A DNA stretch of 64,000 nt from Bacteroidaceae bacterium (GTDB lineage Bacteria; Bacteroidota; Bacteroidia; Bacteroidales; Bacteroidaceae), in assembly GCA_017469925.1 (NCBI GenBank), contig JAFUFK010000013.1:1-64000 (forward strand). Reading direction: 5' to 3'. Position 1 is the stretch's first letter. Each line of letters starts with the position of its first letter. Made by a program: the position numbers and the translations under genes. Shown here piece after piece: positions 16,148-28,301 of this stretch. The notes beneath the pieces were generated by a model that was given only the letters and a program-made list of their open reading frames with translations, was not told the DNA's origin and made no database searches.

Positions 16148-17779
16148 TTAATAACCAGGATTCTGCTTAATCTTATCATTAAGTGCTCTTGCCGGGATGG
16201 GGTAGAGGTTGTAGATGCTGCTCACGCCATTGCCTTCGTAGCTGCCACCCTTCCAATCCCAGAGGTAAGAACCAGAGGTGAAGAGACCAAAGCGAATCAG
16301 GTCGCTACGACGACGGCCCTCGAAGTAGAACTCACGGCTCCACTCGTCGATGATGTCGCGTTCCTTAATCTCCGTGAAGGGAGTAGCATGGGCACGAGTG
16401 CGCAGTTCGTTCAGTGCGTTCAGCGTAATGCTGTTGTCGCCACCCAGACGGAAGTTGGCCTCGGCCAGGGTCAGGTAGGCTTCAGCTACGCGGAAGAGAG
16501 GAATGTCGGTGTCAGGCCAGCTGGCATCGGTGAACGAGCCGTCGGCAGCGTGGATGTTGCTCCACTTCATCAGACCCAGACCAGCAGCGAAGGTGGTCTT
16601 CTCCTCCGTGCTGATGGTGCGCTGCTTCGAACCGTCTTCAGCAGCTCCGGAGAAGAACAGGGCGCGGTCGTCGCCAGCGGCCTTGGCAACCTCGTGCGGG
16701 TCGTTGACCATAGGCACGTTGTCGAGGTTGTCGAAGAACTTCTCAACCACAGCCTGACGGGCGCGGTTACAAGTCCACTGAGCACCAGCCAAACCCTGTG
16801 TGGGAGAACCGTCGCCTGTAGCCGAAGCAATAGGATAGATGGCACCAGCCCATGAGCGGGAGTTCACGTCGCAGCGGATGGGGAAGATAATCTCCTGACG
16901 GGCATTGCTATTCTCGCCATTGTCGCCCATGAAGAGTTGCTCGTAAGCGGTATAACCGTTCTTCTCGGTCTTGTTCAGGCTGTAGCCACTATTGATGACC
17001 TTATTGGCATACGTAACGGCGTCGGCCCAGTGGGCAGTACCGGTGTAAACCTCGGCATTCAGGTAGAGGCGAGCCAGCAGCAGGTTGGCAGCCACCTTGT
17101 CGGCACGGCCGTAGTTGGTCGTGGAGTTGGCGTTGTCAAGCAGAACTTCTGTTGCGCCCTCGGTCTCGCCATTGATGGCCTTCAGTTCCTTTACGACAAA
17201 GTTGAAGGCATCTACGCGCGACAGCTGGTCGGGCTGCTCACTGTTGTAGTGCTCCTTGAAGGGAACCTTACCGAAGAGGTCGATTTGGTGGCTCATGTAC
17301 AGGGCACGCAGGAAGCGAGCCTCGGCGCGGTTCTGAAGAGATTGTGCGTCAGTAGCGTCTGCGGTCTGGTCGAGATAGAAGTTGATGAGGTTGTTGTTGT
17401 AGGCCAGACGGTAATAGGTCAGTTCGTTGTATCCGTGTGAAGAGTTCCAACTGAGGTTGGTCATCTCGGGGATACCGGCGTCGCCCTGCCAAGTCCAGAT
17501 GCACTCGTCGGCACCCATTTCGTTGGCTTCAAACACGCGACGATAGAAACCTGAGTTACCTTCGTCGAAGCCTAACATATCGCGATTGCCATCGGGGCCG
17601 ATGGTTCCAGTCAGATGCAGCGTACCATAAATCTTTGCCAGCATTGCATCTGCATCGAATGTGGTGTTCGTCTGCGGGTCTTCGATGTCGAGGTCCAACG
17701 TGTTGTTGCAAGAAGTCATACCAAGCGAAAGAACCAAGGCTGCCGCAGGAACAATGTATTTGAAAATATTCAGTTTCAT
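16148..17779 (-). CDS. susD: SusD-like starch-binding outer-membrane lipoprotein
   Basis: A 543-residue RagB/SusD-family lipoprotein (signal ending LGMTSC-NN). The alpha-helical TPR-like part ('SLQNRAEARFLRALYMSHQIDLFGKVPF', 'KVAANLLLARLYLNAEVYTGT') and the family C-terminus ('REFYFEGRRRSDLIRFGLF', 'YPIPARALNDKIKQNPGY') are both clear. SusD forms the lid of the SusC channel and binds malto-oligosaccharides. The gene is 43 bp downstream of susC, with TTCAATA-type repeats in the gap. Confidence 0.95.
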   Translation of the reverse strand: MKLNIFKYIVPAAALVLSLGMTSCNNTLDLDIEDPQTNTTFDADAMLAKIYGTLHLTGTIGPDGNRDMLGFDEGNSGFYRRVFEANEMGADECIWTWQGDAGIPEMTNLSWNSSHGYNELTYYRLAYNNNLINFYLDQTADATDAQSLQNRAEARFLRALYMSHQIDLFGKVPFKEHYNSEQPDQLSRVDAFNFVVKELKAINGETEGATEVLLDNANSTTNYGRADKVAANLLLARLYLNAEVYTGTAHWADAVTYANKVINSGYSLNKTEKNGYTAYEQLFMGDNGENSNARQEIIFPIRCDVNSRSWAGAIYPIASATGDGSPTQGLAGAQWTCNRARQAVVEKFFDNLDNVPMVNDPHEVAKAAGDDRALFFSGAAEDGSKQRTISTEEKTTFAAGLGLMKWSNIHAADGSFTDASWPDTDIPLFRVAEAYLTLAEANFRLGGDNSITLNALNELRTRAHATPFTEIKERDIIDEWSREFYFEGRRRSDLIRFGLFTSGSYLWDWKGGSYEGNGVSSIYNLYPIPARALNDKIKQNPGY

Positions 17780-17822
17780 AATGTCTCTTTTTTAATATTT
17801 CAATACTTCAATATTTCAATAT

Positions 17823-20800
17823 TTAGAAGTTCAACTTAAGACCGATGGTGTAGGTCGTAGGACGCGGATATACGCTTCCGTCAACACCACTTCCATGCGT
17901 GCGCTCGGGGTCGATGCCGTCGTAGCCACTGATTACGAAGGGATTGGAAACGGTGGCATAGATGCGGCCGTCGATACCCTTGTAGTGGCCTGAGGAGAAC
18001 AGACGGTTGAACGAGTAACCCAGCGTGATGTTGTCGCAGCGCAGGAACGAGGCGTTACGTACGAAGTAGTCGCTCATGTAGTAGTCGGTCTTGCCCTGGA
18101 AGCCCAGTGCTACAGCCTCGGCAGTCGTGTTCGTATAGGCGCTGTTCGAGTACAGACCCGACCAAGATACGTTGGCACGGTTCGAGAGGAAGTCGTAGTA
18201 CAGATAGTTGTTCAGGCTGGCACGCAGCGAGAAACTGAAGTCCCAGTTCTTCCAGATGAACTTATTGGTAAGGCCCATGGTTACGTCGGCATCGGGCTTC
18301 TTATAGACATACTTGTCGTCGGCATTGAGGATGCCATCGCCGTTGCGGTCAACATAGACGCCTTCCAAGGGGTTGCCTGCCTGGTCGTAAACCTGCTGAT
18401 ATACGTAGAAACTGTTGATAGGATGACCTACCATGTTCACCTGTACTTGGTTGCTCAGACCAGCGCCAATCGTGTTACCCGTGGGTTCGAAAGCACTACC
18501 GGTGTTCAATTCGGTGAGTTCGTTGCTGTTCCAAGTTACGTTGTAACCGATGGTCCAAGAGAAGTCCTTAGTGACGACGGGGCGTGCGTTGATGGTGAAC
18601 TCAACACCCTTGTTGCGCAGCGAACCGATGTTGTCAATCTTCTTGTTGCTGAATTCTACACTGGGGTCAACATATACCTCGCTGATGAGGTCCTTGGTCT
18701 TACGATAGTAGAGGTCCAGGGCACCGTCGATGCGGCCATTCAGGAAACTATAGTCGAGACCAATGTTGTACGTAAAGGTGCGCTCCCACTTGATATTGGG
18801 ATTGTAGATTTCGGGGCGCATGGTGTAGTAAGCTTGGTTACCCAACATGTACTGGGCGTACTGGTTGGCCGTGGTATAGCGAGGCAGGTAGTAGAAGCCA
18901 ATGCCCAGGTCTTGCTGACCAGTAACACCATAGCCCAGGCGAAGTTTCAACTCGTCGATTGCCTTCACGTCGCGCAGGAACTTCTCTTCGTTAATCTTCC
19001 ATGCCAAGGCTGCTGCGGGGAACTTACCCCACTGGTTGCCCCTTGCAAAGTAAGAAGAACCGTCGAAACGGATGCTGGCCGTGAACAGATAGCGGTTGAG
19101 CAGGCTGTAGTTCACACGGGCGAAGTAAGAGGCCAGACGGTGAGGATAGATGTGCTCGGTCTCGGCACGAAGAGAGGGCGAATAAGCCTCGGGGGTGTCC
19201 ATGCGAGTGCCGCTTGCATCATACCATTCGTTACCCTGACCATAGTCGTAGAAGTGACGTTGGAAGTGCTGGAGCTCAGCACCGGCCATGATGTCGAAGT
19301 TGTGTTTGTCGTTCCAGTTGTGCTGGTACTGGGCATAGCCGTTGACGCGCCAGTTGTACTTATACGACTGGTTGGTGCCTTCCCATCCGTAGTAGTTGTT
19401 ACCCCAGGAGTAGGGAGAGATGAGGTTCTTCTGGTGACCTACCGAGTAGTCGCCACCGAAGCTGCCATGCAGGCTCAGGTCTTCGAAACCGTGAATCTTA
19501 TACTCCAACTCCAGGTTACCAATGACGGAGTGGCTGTCGGCGCGGTTGTCCTGGTTCTTCAGCAGGGCCAAGGGGTTCTGCGGGGTGTTGGTGTTGGTGA
19601 TGTGAGTCCAGTTGGGGTCGTTACCCTTTGAACCGGGCGTCATGTTCTGCCAGAAACCACCGAATTCAGGATAGGTGTTGTCATAGACGGGTTGGGTGGG
19701 GTCAACTGCCAAAGCACCGCCAATGGCACCGCCAGCATCAGCGAAACGATTCTCGGCATACATGTATTTGGTAGTCAGGTTTACGCTCAAGTGGTCGTTG
19801 AAGAACTTCGGAGTCAGGTTCAGCGAAGAGGTGAAACGCTGGAACTTAGAAGTCTCCACGACACCGTTCTTACCCGTAAAGCCTACGCTCAGGCGATAGG
19901 GCATATTCTTCACGGCGCCCGTGAAGCCAATCTGGTGGTCGCTGCCCCAGGCATTACGCAGTATCTGGTCGGTCCAGTTAGTGTTCTCGGTACCGAGTGC
20001 GGGCATACCCGAAAGATCGTCGTGTGTCTTGAGCCATGTCTGGCGAACGACGTCGCGGAATTGGTCTCCATCCAGTACTTCATACTTGCGATAAGCATGA
20101 GAGAGACTGACGTTACCCGTATAGCTGACCTTTACGGGAGAGCCCTTCTTACCAGTCTTGGTGGTGATGATGATGACACCGTTAGAGGCGCGGCTACCAT
20201 AGATGGCAGTGGCCGATGCGTCCTTCAGGACGGTAAAGGTCTCGATGTCCTCAGGATTTACCATCGAGAGGGGGTTCGACAGACCCTGCACACCATCGTT
20301 GTCGATGGCCAGACCGTCGATGACAATCAGTGGGTCGTTGCTGGCGCGCAAAGATGAGCCACCACGAATGCGGATAGATGCACCACCGCCAGGGGTACCG
20401 TCGTTCGAGATGACGCTCACACCGGCAATCTTACCCATAATCATGTCCTGGGGATTGGTGGTAACGCCCTTCGACATTTCGTCTGGCTTGAAAGCGGTAA
20501 CCGAACCCGTGGCATCAGCCTTGCGGACTTTACCGTAACCAATGACCACGGCCTCTTCCAGGACTTTCGAGTCCTCCTGGAGAACGACAGTCACATTGGG
20601 TGCGGCAGTCACTTCCTGAGTCTGGAAACCCATGTAGCTGACTACGAGCACTGCACCACGAGGGGCTTTCAGGGTAAAGTTTCCGTCGATGTCGGTAACA
20701 GTGACGTTCTGTCCGCCCTGTTGCTGGACCTTACCCATGATGATTGGCTCACCTTGTGCGTCCTTAACGTGTCCCTTGACCGTAATGTCTTGGGCCAGAA

Positions 20801-20867
20801 CGTTAACTGACACGAAGATACCTACAAGAAATGCGAGTAGGCATCTGAAGTTTAGCTTTTCGTTCAT
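17823..20867 (-). CDS. susC: SusC-like TonB-dependent outer-membrane transporter
   Basis: A 1014-residue TonB-linked porin importing malto-oligosaccharides together with SusD. Order of parts: signal peptide (to LAQ, about residue 26), carboxypeptidase-regulatory-like domain ('TVKGHVKDAQGEPIIMGKV...VVSYMGFQTQEV', about 28-105), plug ('IGYGKVRKADATGSVTAF', 'IRIRGGSSL', 'NDPLIVIDGL', 'DASATAIYGSRASNGVIIITTKTGKKG'), then a beta-barrel ending in '...TYTIGLKLNF' with a terminal Phe. Length is near that of B. thetaiotaomicron SusC. It lies 68 bp downstream of the GH97 gene. Confidence 0.96.
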   Translation of the reverse strand: MNEKLNFRCLLAFLVGIFVSVNVLAQDITVKGHVKDAQGEPIIMGKVQQQGGQNVTVTDIDGNFTLKAPRGAVLVVSYMGFQTQEVTAAPNVTVVLQEDSKVLEEAVVIGYGKVRKADATGSVTAFKPDEMSKGVTTNPQDMIMGKIAGVSVISNDGTPGGGASIRIRGGSSLRASNDPLIVIDGLAIDNDGVQGLSNPLSMVNPEDIETFTVLKDASATAIYGSRASNGVIIITTKTGKKGSPVKVSYTGNVSLSHAYRKYEVLDGDQFRDVVRQTWLKTHDDLSGMPALGTENTNWTDQILRNAWGSDHQIGFTGAVKNMPYRLSVGFTGKNGVVETSKFQRFTSSLNLTPKFFNDHLSVNLTTKYMYAENRFADAGGAIGGALAVDPTQPVYDNTYPEFGGFWQNMTPGSKGNDPNWTHITNTNTPQNPLALLKNQDNRADSHSVIGNLELEYKIHGFEDLSLHGSFGGDYSVGHQKNLISPYSWGNNYYGWEGTNQSYKYNWRVNGYAQYQHNWNDKHNFDIMAGAELQHFQRHFYDYGQGNEWYDASGTRMDTPEAYSPSLRAETEHIYPHRLASYFARVNYSLLNRYLFTASIRFDGSSYFARGNQWGKFPAAALAWKINEEKFLRDVKAIDELKLRLGYGVTGQQDLGIGFYYLPRYTTANQYAQYMLGNQAYYTMRPEIYNPNIKWERTFTYNIGLDYSFLNGRIDGALDLYYRKTKDLISEVYVDPSVEFSNKKIDNIGSLRNKGVEFTINARPVVTKDFSWTIGYNVTWNSNELTELNTGSAFEPTGNTIGAGLSNQVQVNMVGHPINSFYVYQQVYDQAGNPLEGVYVDRNGDGILNADDKYVYKKPDADVTMGLTNKFIWKNWDFSFSLRASLNNYLYYDFLSNRANVSWSGLYSNSAYTNTTAEAVALGFQGKTDYYMSDYFVRNASFLRCDNITLGYSFNRLFSSGHYKGIDGRIYATVSNPFVISGYDGIDPERTHGSGVDGSVYPRPTTYTIGLKLNF

Positions 20868-20935
20868 TTTTTGTACTTTAAGGTTAATTAGTTAATAATT
20901 AGGTTATTTGTAATTCTTTTCACTTCTTCACTTCT

Positions 20936-23164
<2,229 letters not shown>

Positions 23165-25009
23165 TTATAAGGAAAAATCAAGAACAAGTACATCTCGGGC
23201 TTCCATTGTTAGTTCGTTGGCTAACCGCACGTTGCGATGGGTGAGGATGTCCGTGGCCTCGTTCTTGGGCAGCACTTCGGCATAGGGTGTAAGGTCGATG
23301 GTGGTCGGTTTGTTCGTGCCGTTCACGAATACCGTAACGACCCGCCCGTCAAGGATGCGTGCGTAGGCATACACACCCTTCTGGATGCAGAAGTGGGTCA
23401 GTTTGCCGAAGTGTACGGCAGGGCTTGTCTTGCGCCATTGCAGCAGGTTCTTGGTGAAGTCGAAGTACCACGTTTGCAGTGGGTTGCGGCCTTCTCGGGT
23501 AAAGGCATTGTTTGCGTCGCCAGGCCAACCGCCGGGGAAGTTCTCACGCAGTGCGCCGTCACCCTTCGACTTGTTGGCGGCCATGCCAATCTCGTCGCCA
23601 TAATAGAGCTGGGGAATACCGCGGAGCGTGAGCAGCAGCGTCAGGGCTTGCTTATAGCGGGTAGTGTCCTTGGCCATTTCGGGATTCTTCTGGAAACGGT
23701 CGGTGTCGTGGTTGTCGAGGAAGGTCAGCAGATGGTTGACGTCGGCATAGACCACGTCCTGGCTGATGTAGTCGTACAGCTTGGCATAGCCGTAGTCCCA
23801 CTCGTCGGTCTCTTGGTCAACGACATAGTTCAGCAGACCCATCAGGGGGAAGTCCATGACCGTGCGCAACTGCGAGTTGCGCGGGGCGGCCAACTTACTG
23901 TCTTTCTGCCAGTAAGCCACGCCTACGTTGTTGTTAATCCAAGCCTCGCCCACGATGTTGATGCCGGGGTACTCCAGTTCCATGCGGTTGCACCATTCCA
24001 CCATGCCGTCGAAGTCGTTATACGGATAGGTGTCCTGACGGATGCCGTCGATGCCGGCCCATTCAACCCACCAGATAGAGGCTTGTACCAGATAGTCGAG
24101 GACCAGGCGGTTGCGTTGGTTCAGGTCGGGCATAGCCTGTACGAACCATCCATCGACCGTACGCTGGCGGTTATAGTCCGACGCGTGGACGTCGCCTACG
24201 GCGCCTGTCTTATAACTGGTCTGTACGTACTTGCCCCCGAAGTTGAACCAGTCGCTCTGGGGCATGTCGGTAAAGAGGAAGTTCTCACGACCGCAGTGGT
24301 TAAAGACGATGTCCTGAATCACCTTGATGCCTTTCCCGTGGGCGGCATCAATGAAGTGGCGATATTCCTCGTTCGAACCGAAGCGAGGGTCGGTCTCGTA
24401 GTAGTTGGTAATGGCATAACCATGATACGATTCCAAGGGCATGTCGTTGACGAGGGTAGGGGTGGGCCAGATGGCCGTAATGCCCAGTTCGGCCAGGTAG
24501 TCGAGATGTTGCTCCATACCGGCAATGTCGCCTCCGTGTCGGGCCAGGGGAACTGCGGGGTCGCAGCCTTGCTCCTTCATTCCCTTGATGTCGTCGTTCT
24601 GGGGATTGCCATTAGCGAAGCGGTCGGGCATCAGCAGATACACTACGTCCGAGGCGTCGTAAGTCTTGCGGTTCAGGGCCTGGCGCGTCTTCAGTTCGTA
24701 GGGGATACTCGTCTTGCCGACCTTGATCTTAAAGGTCTGTGCCGGGGCTCCCTTGGTATCGACATACAGGATGACGTAGTTCGGATTCTCGGGCCGAACG
24801 GTCTCTTTCAGGGTCACGCCCTGTCCGTCAGCCAGACTTATCGACTCTGCGGCAATGCCTTTGCCATGCAGGAGTATTTGCAGGGTGGAGTTCTTCATCC
24901 CGGCCCACCAGTTGAGGGGGTGTACGTGGTCAACTTTGGGCTTCGAGGCACTGCTTGCCGGCAGTCCGAACCCGATGAACATCATCGCAATGAGGAGAAT
25001 CTTTTTCAT
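23165..25009 (-). CDS. susA: GH13 neopullulanase/cyclomaltodextrinase (SusA-like)
   Basis: A 614-residue periplasmic enzyme cleaving imported malto-oligosaccharides or cyclodextrins. Signal peptide MKKILLIAMMFIGFGLPASSA. An N-terminal cyclomaltodextrinase-type Ig domain ('VDHVHPLNWWAGMKNSTLQILLHG', about 25-115) precedes the GH13 barrel with 'VIQDIVFNHCG', 'GIRQDTYPY' (nucleophile Asp about 325), 'IVGEAWIN' (Glu about 354) and 'FLDNHDTDR' (Asp about 433). It is the first gene of the sus transcript and lies divergent from the susR-like gene. Length matches SusA. Confidence 0.93.
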   Translation of the reverse strand: MKKILLIAMMFIGFGLPASSASKPKVDHVHPLNWWAGMKNSTLQILLHGKGIAAESISLADGQGVTLKETVRPENPNYVILYVDTKGAPAQTFKIKVGKTSIPYELKTRQALNRKTYDASDVVYLLMPDRFANGNPQNDDIKGMKEQGCDPAVPLARHGGDIAGMEQHLDYLAELGITAIWPTPTLVNDMPLESYHGYAITNYYETDPRFGSNEEYRHFIDAAHGKGIKVIQDIVFNHCGRENFLFTDMPQSDWFNFGGKYVQTSYKTGAVGDVHASDYNRQRTVDGWFVQAMPDLNQRNRLVLDYLVQASIWWVEWAGIDGIRQDTYPYNDFDGMVEWCNRMELEYPGINIVGEAWINNNVGVAYWQKDSKLAAPRNSQLRTVMDFPLMGLLNYVVDQETDEWDYGYAKLYDYISQDVVYADVNHLLTFLDNHDTDRFQKNPEMAKDTTRYKQALTLLLTLRGIPQLYYGDEIGMAANKSKGDGALRENFPGGWPGDANNAFTREGRNPLQTWYFDFTKNLLQWRKTSPAVHFGKLTHFCIQKGVYAYARILDGRVVTVFVNGTNKPTTIDLTPYAEVLPKNEATDILTHRNVRLANELTMEARDVLVLDFSL

Positions 25010-25244
25010 GGCCTTACTTAGTTTTAAGTTATATTCACGTCACAAAGTTAACGTTTTTTTACACACGCTTTCCCGATTATAATAAGAATATAAATCCTTG
25101 AATTCTATAACTTCCTATTATACAAAATGATAACATTTTATTGATTCCTGTAAAATATAAATCTATTTTGTCACTTTTCTGTCCGTTTATTTGCTCATAT
25201 CCGCCCTTTTACCTACCTTTGTCAACCGTAATGCCATAGATGCT
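25010..25244. promoter_or_regulatory. Divergent sus control region with susR promoter
   Basis: This AT-rich 235-bp region separates susA (minus) and the susR-like gene (plus). Plus strand: TTTG (25190-25193), 20 bp, TACCTTTG (25214-25221), a consensus promoter giving a very short leader for the regulator. Minus strand: TAACTTTG (25043-25050) is a good -7 box for susA but lacks a clear TTTG -33, as expected of an activator-dependent promoter. A 10-bp direct repeat AATATAAATC occurs at 25087-25096 and 25154-25163 and could be regulator-binding sequence. Confidence 0.7.
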
Positions 25245-26819
25245 ATGAGAAACCTTATCCTTTTGGTCATTCTGACGGCCTCTCTCTCCCTCCACGGCCA
25301 GCCCGTGCTTAATGCCGATTCCGTGCGGTCGGCCCTCGGCCGGCTCGACAAAGCCATAGAGCAGAAGTACGACTATCGCTCCCATCGTCACAGCCATCCC
25401 GACAGCCTTCGGTTGGTAGTGACCATGAGCGAGGGGCGACAACTTGTCGATACCTATCTGGAGTTGGCCGACCACTATTCGCGCATCCAAACCGATTCGG
25501 CCCTCTATTACTTGAATCAAGTCGTGCAAAACACTGAATACAAACAGGATAAGGACCTTCAGCAACGCGTGACGATTCGCTATGCCGACGTCTATGCGGT
25601 AGTCGGTCTATATACGACGGCTACGGAGACGCTGAGGTCCATCGACCTCTCCCGTGCCAATGCCGAGACCCGGAAAGCCTACTTCCATGCCTGCCGCACG
25701 GTGTATGGCTGGATGACGGACTATGCCTCCCTGACCGACGTCGCCCAGACCTATCGCGACCTGACCCAGCAATACCGCGATTCCATCCTGGCCTATGAGC
25801 AACCGGGCATCGGTCGCGACATCGTCTTGGCCGACCGTTACCTCAATGCCGAACAGCCCGACAGCGCCTTGGCCATACTCTTTGCCGACCTGCCACGGGC
25901 CGAGGGAACCGAGCGCGCCTACATCTATTATAATATAGCAGAGAGTTACCGCCAGAAGGGTATGCCCGATGCTTACGAGTATTACCTGGCCCTGACGGCG
26001 CGCGACGACATCGAGCGCGGGGTGAACGAATATGCCGCCCTTCCCATCCTGGCAACCCTCCTCTTCGAGCAGGGCGACATCAATCGGGCCTATGCCTACA
26101 TGACCTGTTCGATGGAGGATGCCAACTACTGCAAGGCGCGTCTGCGTTCGCTCGAGGCGGGTAACATCTTTCCCATCATCGACCGTGCCTATAATAATAA
26201 GGTAAAGGAACAGCGCCGTCGCGAGCGCATCTTCCTCTATACGCTGGCCCTGTTGGCCCTCCTTCTCGTGGCGGCTATCTTCTACCTGCGCCGCCTTACC
26301 CGCAAGGTGGCCTCCTCGCGCCGACAGTTGGCCCGGGCCAACCGTGTCCTGACGCAAACCGATAAACTGAAGGAGGAATACATCGCCTATTATCTGGGCG
26401 AATGTCGCAGTTACATTGAGTCGTTCGACACGTTCCGCCGAAGCCTTCTCCGCATGGCCAAACACAAGCAGACCGACGACCTGCTGAAGGAACTCATCAA
26501 GTCCGACTCGCTGGTCGAGGACGAGCAGCAACGCTTCCTGAGCCAGTTCGACAAGGCCTTTCTCGACCTCCATCCGCAGTTTGTAGAGCGCTTCAATGCC
26601 ATGCTTCGTCCCGAAGCCCGCATCGAACTGCGCCGGCGCGACACGCTGACCACCGAACTGCGCATCTTTGCCCTCATCCGCCTCGGCGTAAGCGACACGG
26701 CCGAGATAGCCAAGTTCCTCAACTACTCCACGGCCACGATTTATAACTATCGTAGCCGCGTTCGCAACACTTCTATATATAATAAGGAAGAATTCGAGCA
26801 GCGCCTTATGGCACTCTGA
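25245..26819 (+). CDS. susR: SusR-like membrane-bound transcriptional regulator
   Basis: A 524-residue activator of the sus operon. ATG 25245 is used because the promoter lies at 25190-25221, ruling out the earlier in-frame ATG at 25191. Signal-like MRNLILLVILTASLSLHG; a periplasmic TPR-rich region (about 30-330, e.g. 'DSALYYLNQVVQNTEYKQDKDLQQRV'); one membrane helix near 345-365 ('IFLYTLALLALLLVAAIFYL'); a coiled linker; and a C-terminal DNA-binding part with a LuxR-like helix-turn-helix ('RIFALIRLGVSDTAEIAKFLNYSTATIYNYRSRVRN'). This is the DUF6377/SusR layout, sensing maltose outside and binding DNA inside. Its 3' end overlaps the convergent methyltransferase gene by 14 bp. Confidence 0.88.
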   Translation: MRNLILLVILTASLSLHGQPVLNADSVRSALGRLDKAIEQKYDYRSHRHSHPDSLRLVVTMSEGRQLVDTYLELADHYSRIQTDSALYYLNQVVQNTEYKQDKDLQQRVTIRYADVYAVVGLYTTATETLRSIDLSRANAETRKAYFHACRTVYGWMTDYASLTDVAQTYRDLTQQYRDSILAYEQPGIGRDIVLADRYLNAEQPDSALAILFADLPRAEGTERAYIYYNIAESYRQKGMPDAYEYYLALTARDDIERGVNEYAALPILATLLFEQGDINRAYAYMTCSMEDANYCKARLRSLEAGNIFPIIDRAYNNKVKEQRRRERIFLYTLALLALLLVAAIFYLRRLTRKVASSRRQLARANRVLTQTDKLKEEYIAYYLGECRSYIESFDTFRRSLLRMAKHKQTDDLLKELIKSDSLVEDEQQRFLSQFDKAFLDLHPQFVERFNAMLRPEARIELRRRDTLTTELRIFALIRLGVSDTAEIAKFLNYSTATIYNYRSRVRNTSIYNKEEFEQRLMAL

Positions 26820-27603
26820 GTTCCCAAAAGGCCACCGCTGCCGCAGCGGCTACGTTCAGCGAATCTACTTGGTGCGACATGGGGATGCGTGCCACGTAGT
26901 CGGCCGTGCCGATGACCTCCTGTGCCAGTCCGTCGCCCTCCGTACCCATAATGATGGCCAGGCGCGGCTCGGCCTTCAGGTCGGGATGGTCGATGGGCAC
27001 GGAGCGGTCGGTCAGGGCCATTGCCACCGTGCGGAAGCCTAATTGGCCGAGTTCCTCGATAGGACGGTCGAGCCAAGTCCAAGGCACAAGGAATACAGAG
27101 CCCATCGACACGCGAACGGCCCTGCGGTTCAAGGGGTCGCACGAGGTGGGTGTAAGCAATACGGCATCGATGCCCAAGGCTGCGGCAGAACGGAAGATGG
27201 CGCCAATGTTTGTCGTATCTACCACGCCGTCGATGACCACCACACGCCTTGCCTCTCGGCAGATGTCCTCCACCGGCCTCGGCTTCGGCCGGCGCATGGC
27301 GCACAATACGCCTCGGGTCAGCGTATAGCCTGTCAGTTGGGCCAACACTTCGCGACTGCCCGTATAGACAGGTACGTTGCAGCGGGCCACGATGTCGGCC
27401 GCATCTCCCTCGATGTGACGCCTTTCGCACAGCAGAGCCACGGGTTCCATCCCCTCGTCGAGTGCCACACGTATCACCTTCGGGCTCTCCACGATGAAGA
27501 TGCCGGCTTCTGGTTCGAGTCGGTTACGCAACTGTGCTTCCGTGAGTGTACTGAACATCGCCACTTCGGGCCGTTCCAGTGAGTCAATCTCTATTACATT
27601 CAT
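26806..27603 (-). CDS. SpoU/TrmH-family RNA methyltransferase
   Basis: About 265 residues from ATG 27603 (MNVIEIDSLERPEVAMF). The in-frame extension to 27729 is rejected because it runs into repeat DNA. The N-terminal substrate-binding part ('AGIFIVESPKVIRVALDEG') is followed by the SpoU catalytic domain with motif 1 ('VDTTNIGAIFRSAAALG'), motif 2 ('IIMGTEGDGL') and motif 3 ('IPMSHQVDSLNVAAAAAV'), forming the knotted SAM site. It methylates 2'-OH groups of rRNA or tRNA; which one is not readable. A cytoplasmic housekeeping gene converging on susR. Confidence 0.88.
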   Translation of the reverse strand: MNVIEIDSLERPEVAMFSTLTEAQLRNRLEPEAGIFIVESPKVIRVALDEGMEPVALLCERRHIEGDAADIVARCNVPVYTGSREVLAQLTGYTLTRGVLCAMRRPKPRPVEDICREARRVVVIDGVVDTTNIGAIFRSAAALGIDAVLLTPTSCDPLNRRAVRVSMGSVFLVPWTWLDRPIEELGQLGFRTVAMALTDRSVPIDHPDLKAEPRLAIIMGTEGDGLAQEVIGTADYVARIPMSHQVDSLNVAAAAAVAFWELRVP

Positions 27604-27660
27604 ATCCGTATTAAGAACGCATATGCATCTCCAATTATTGCTTCCGGTGGGTGATTTTAT

Positions 27661-28020
27661 GACCAAAACCGAGAAAACCCTTTGGGAAAGTTCCGTCTGC
27701 AAGGCAGACCATGTAGTCGTGGCGTGCATGACATCGAAAACAAGTTTTCATGCCCTGCCCACCGCACCTACAGCATTTCATGCACAGAACCTTCCCAAAG
27801 AAAAACATTAAAAACCGCTCTGTGCCCTATAAGGATAATAGATAATGTGGATGGGGATTGTGTTTTTCCAGGTTTTACTTTTCTCTCTTGCATACTCACG
27901 GAGGGAGGGATTGGGTGTGATGAGACGAGACTGAACTCGTTCGAGTATCGTAGCATCAGCACACAATCGTAAAGCCATAGGCTTTGCAAGAGAGAAAAGC
28001 GGTTTTTTCGGTTTTGGTTA
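27661..28020. repeat. Modular hairpin repeat, unit 2 (modules E + B)
   Basis: A composite of about 360 bp bounded by inverted outer joints: ACCAAAACCGAGAAAACCC at 27662 and CGGTTTTTTCGGTTTTGGTT at 28000. Hairpin E (27680-27800) has 14-bp ends CTTTGGGAAAGTTC/GAACCTTCCCAAAG. An inner joint GAAAAACATTAAAAACCGC, a linker with 'ATAATAGATAATGTGGATGGGG' character and an inverted joint lead to hairpin B (27878-27999, perfect 15-bp ends CTTTTCTCTCTTGCA). Unit 4 has the same pair of modules. The unit takes up most of the 698-bp gap before the 28302 gene. Confidence 0.88.
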
Positions 28021-28150
28021 GACAGACAACTCCGTTTTTATGGTTTGGTGTGACAAGCAAGATATCTTGTCTGTCTAATTAGGCAAAACCTCCTTTTTGC
28101 TTGCTATGAGGCGCGTTTTTTGGGGCTTTAAAAAAAAAGTTGTAAAAACC

Positions 28151-28182
28151 TTTCGCTATGTCAAGACTTTTCCTTACCTTTG
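28151..28182 (+). promoter_or_regulatory. Bacteroidetes promoter for 28302 gene
   Basis: TTTC (28151-28154), 20 bp, TACCTTTG (28175-28182); one mismatch to the TTTG/TAnnTTTG consensus. Start expected near 28190, giving an AT-rich leader of about 110 nt like that of the 3437 gene. Confidence 0.8.
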
Positions 28183-28301
28183 TCGCGAATATAAAGTAAA
28201 CCAAACACTTATTTCAAATACAAAAAGAATTTATTTAAGGTAAAAAAGACGAGAGATTAACAAACAAACACGAAATTACTAAACAATTAAACCAATAAAC
28301 A

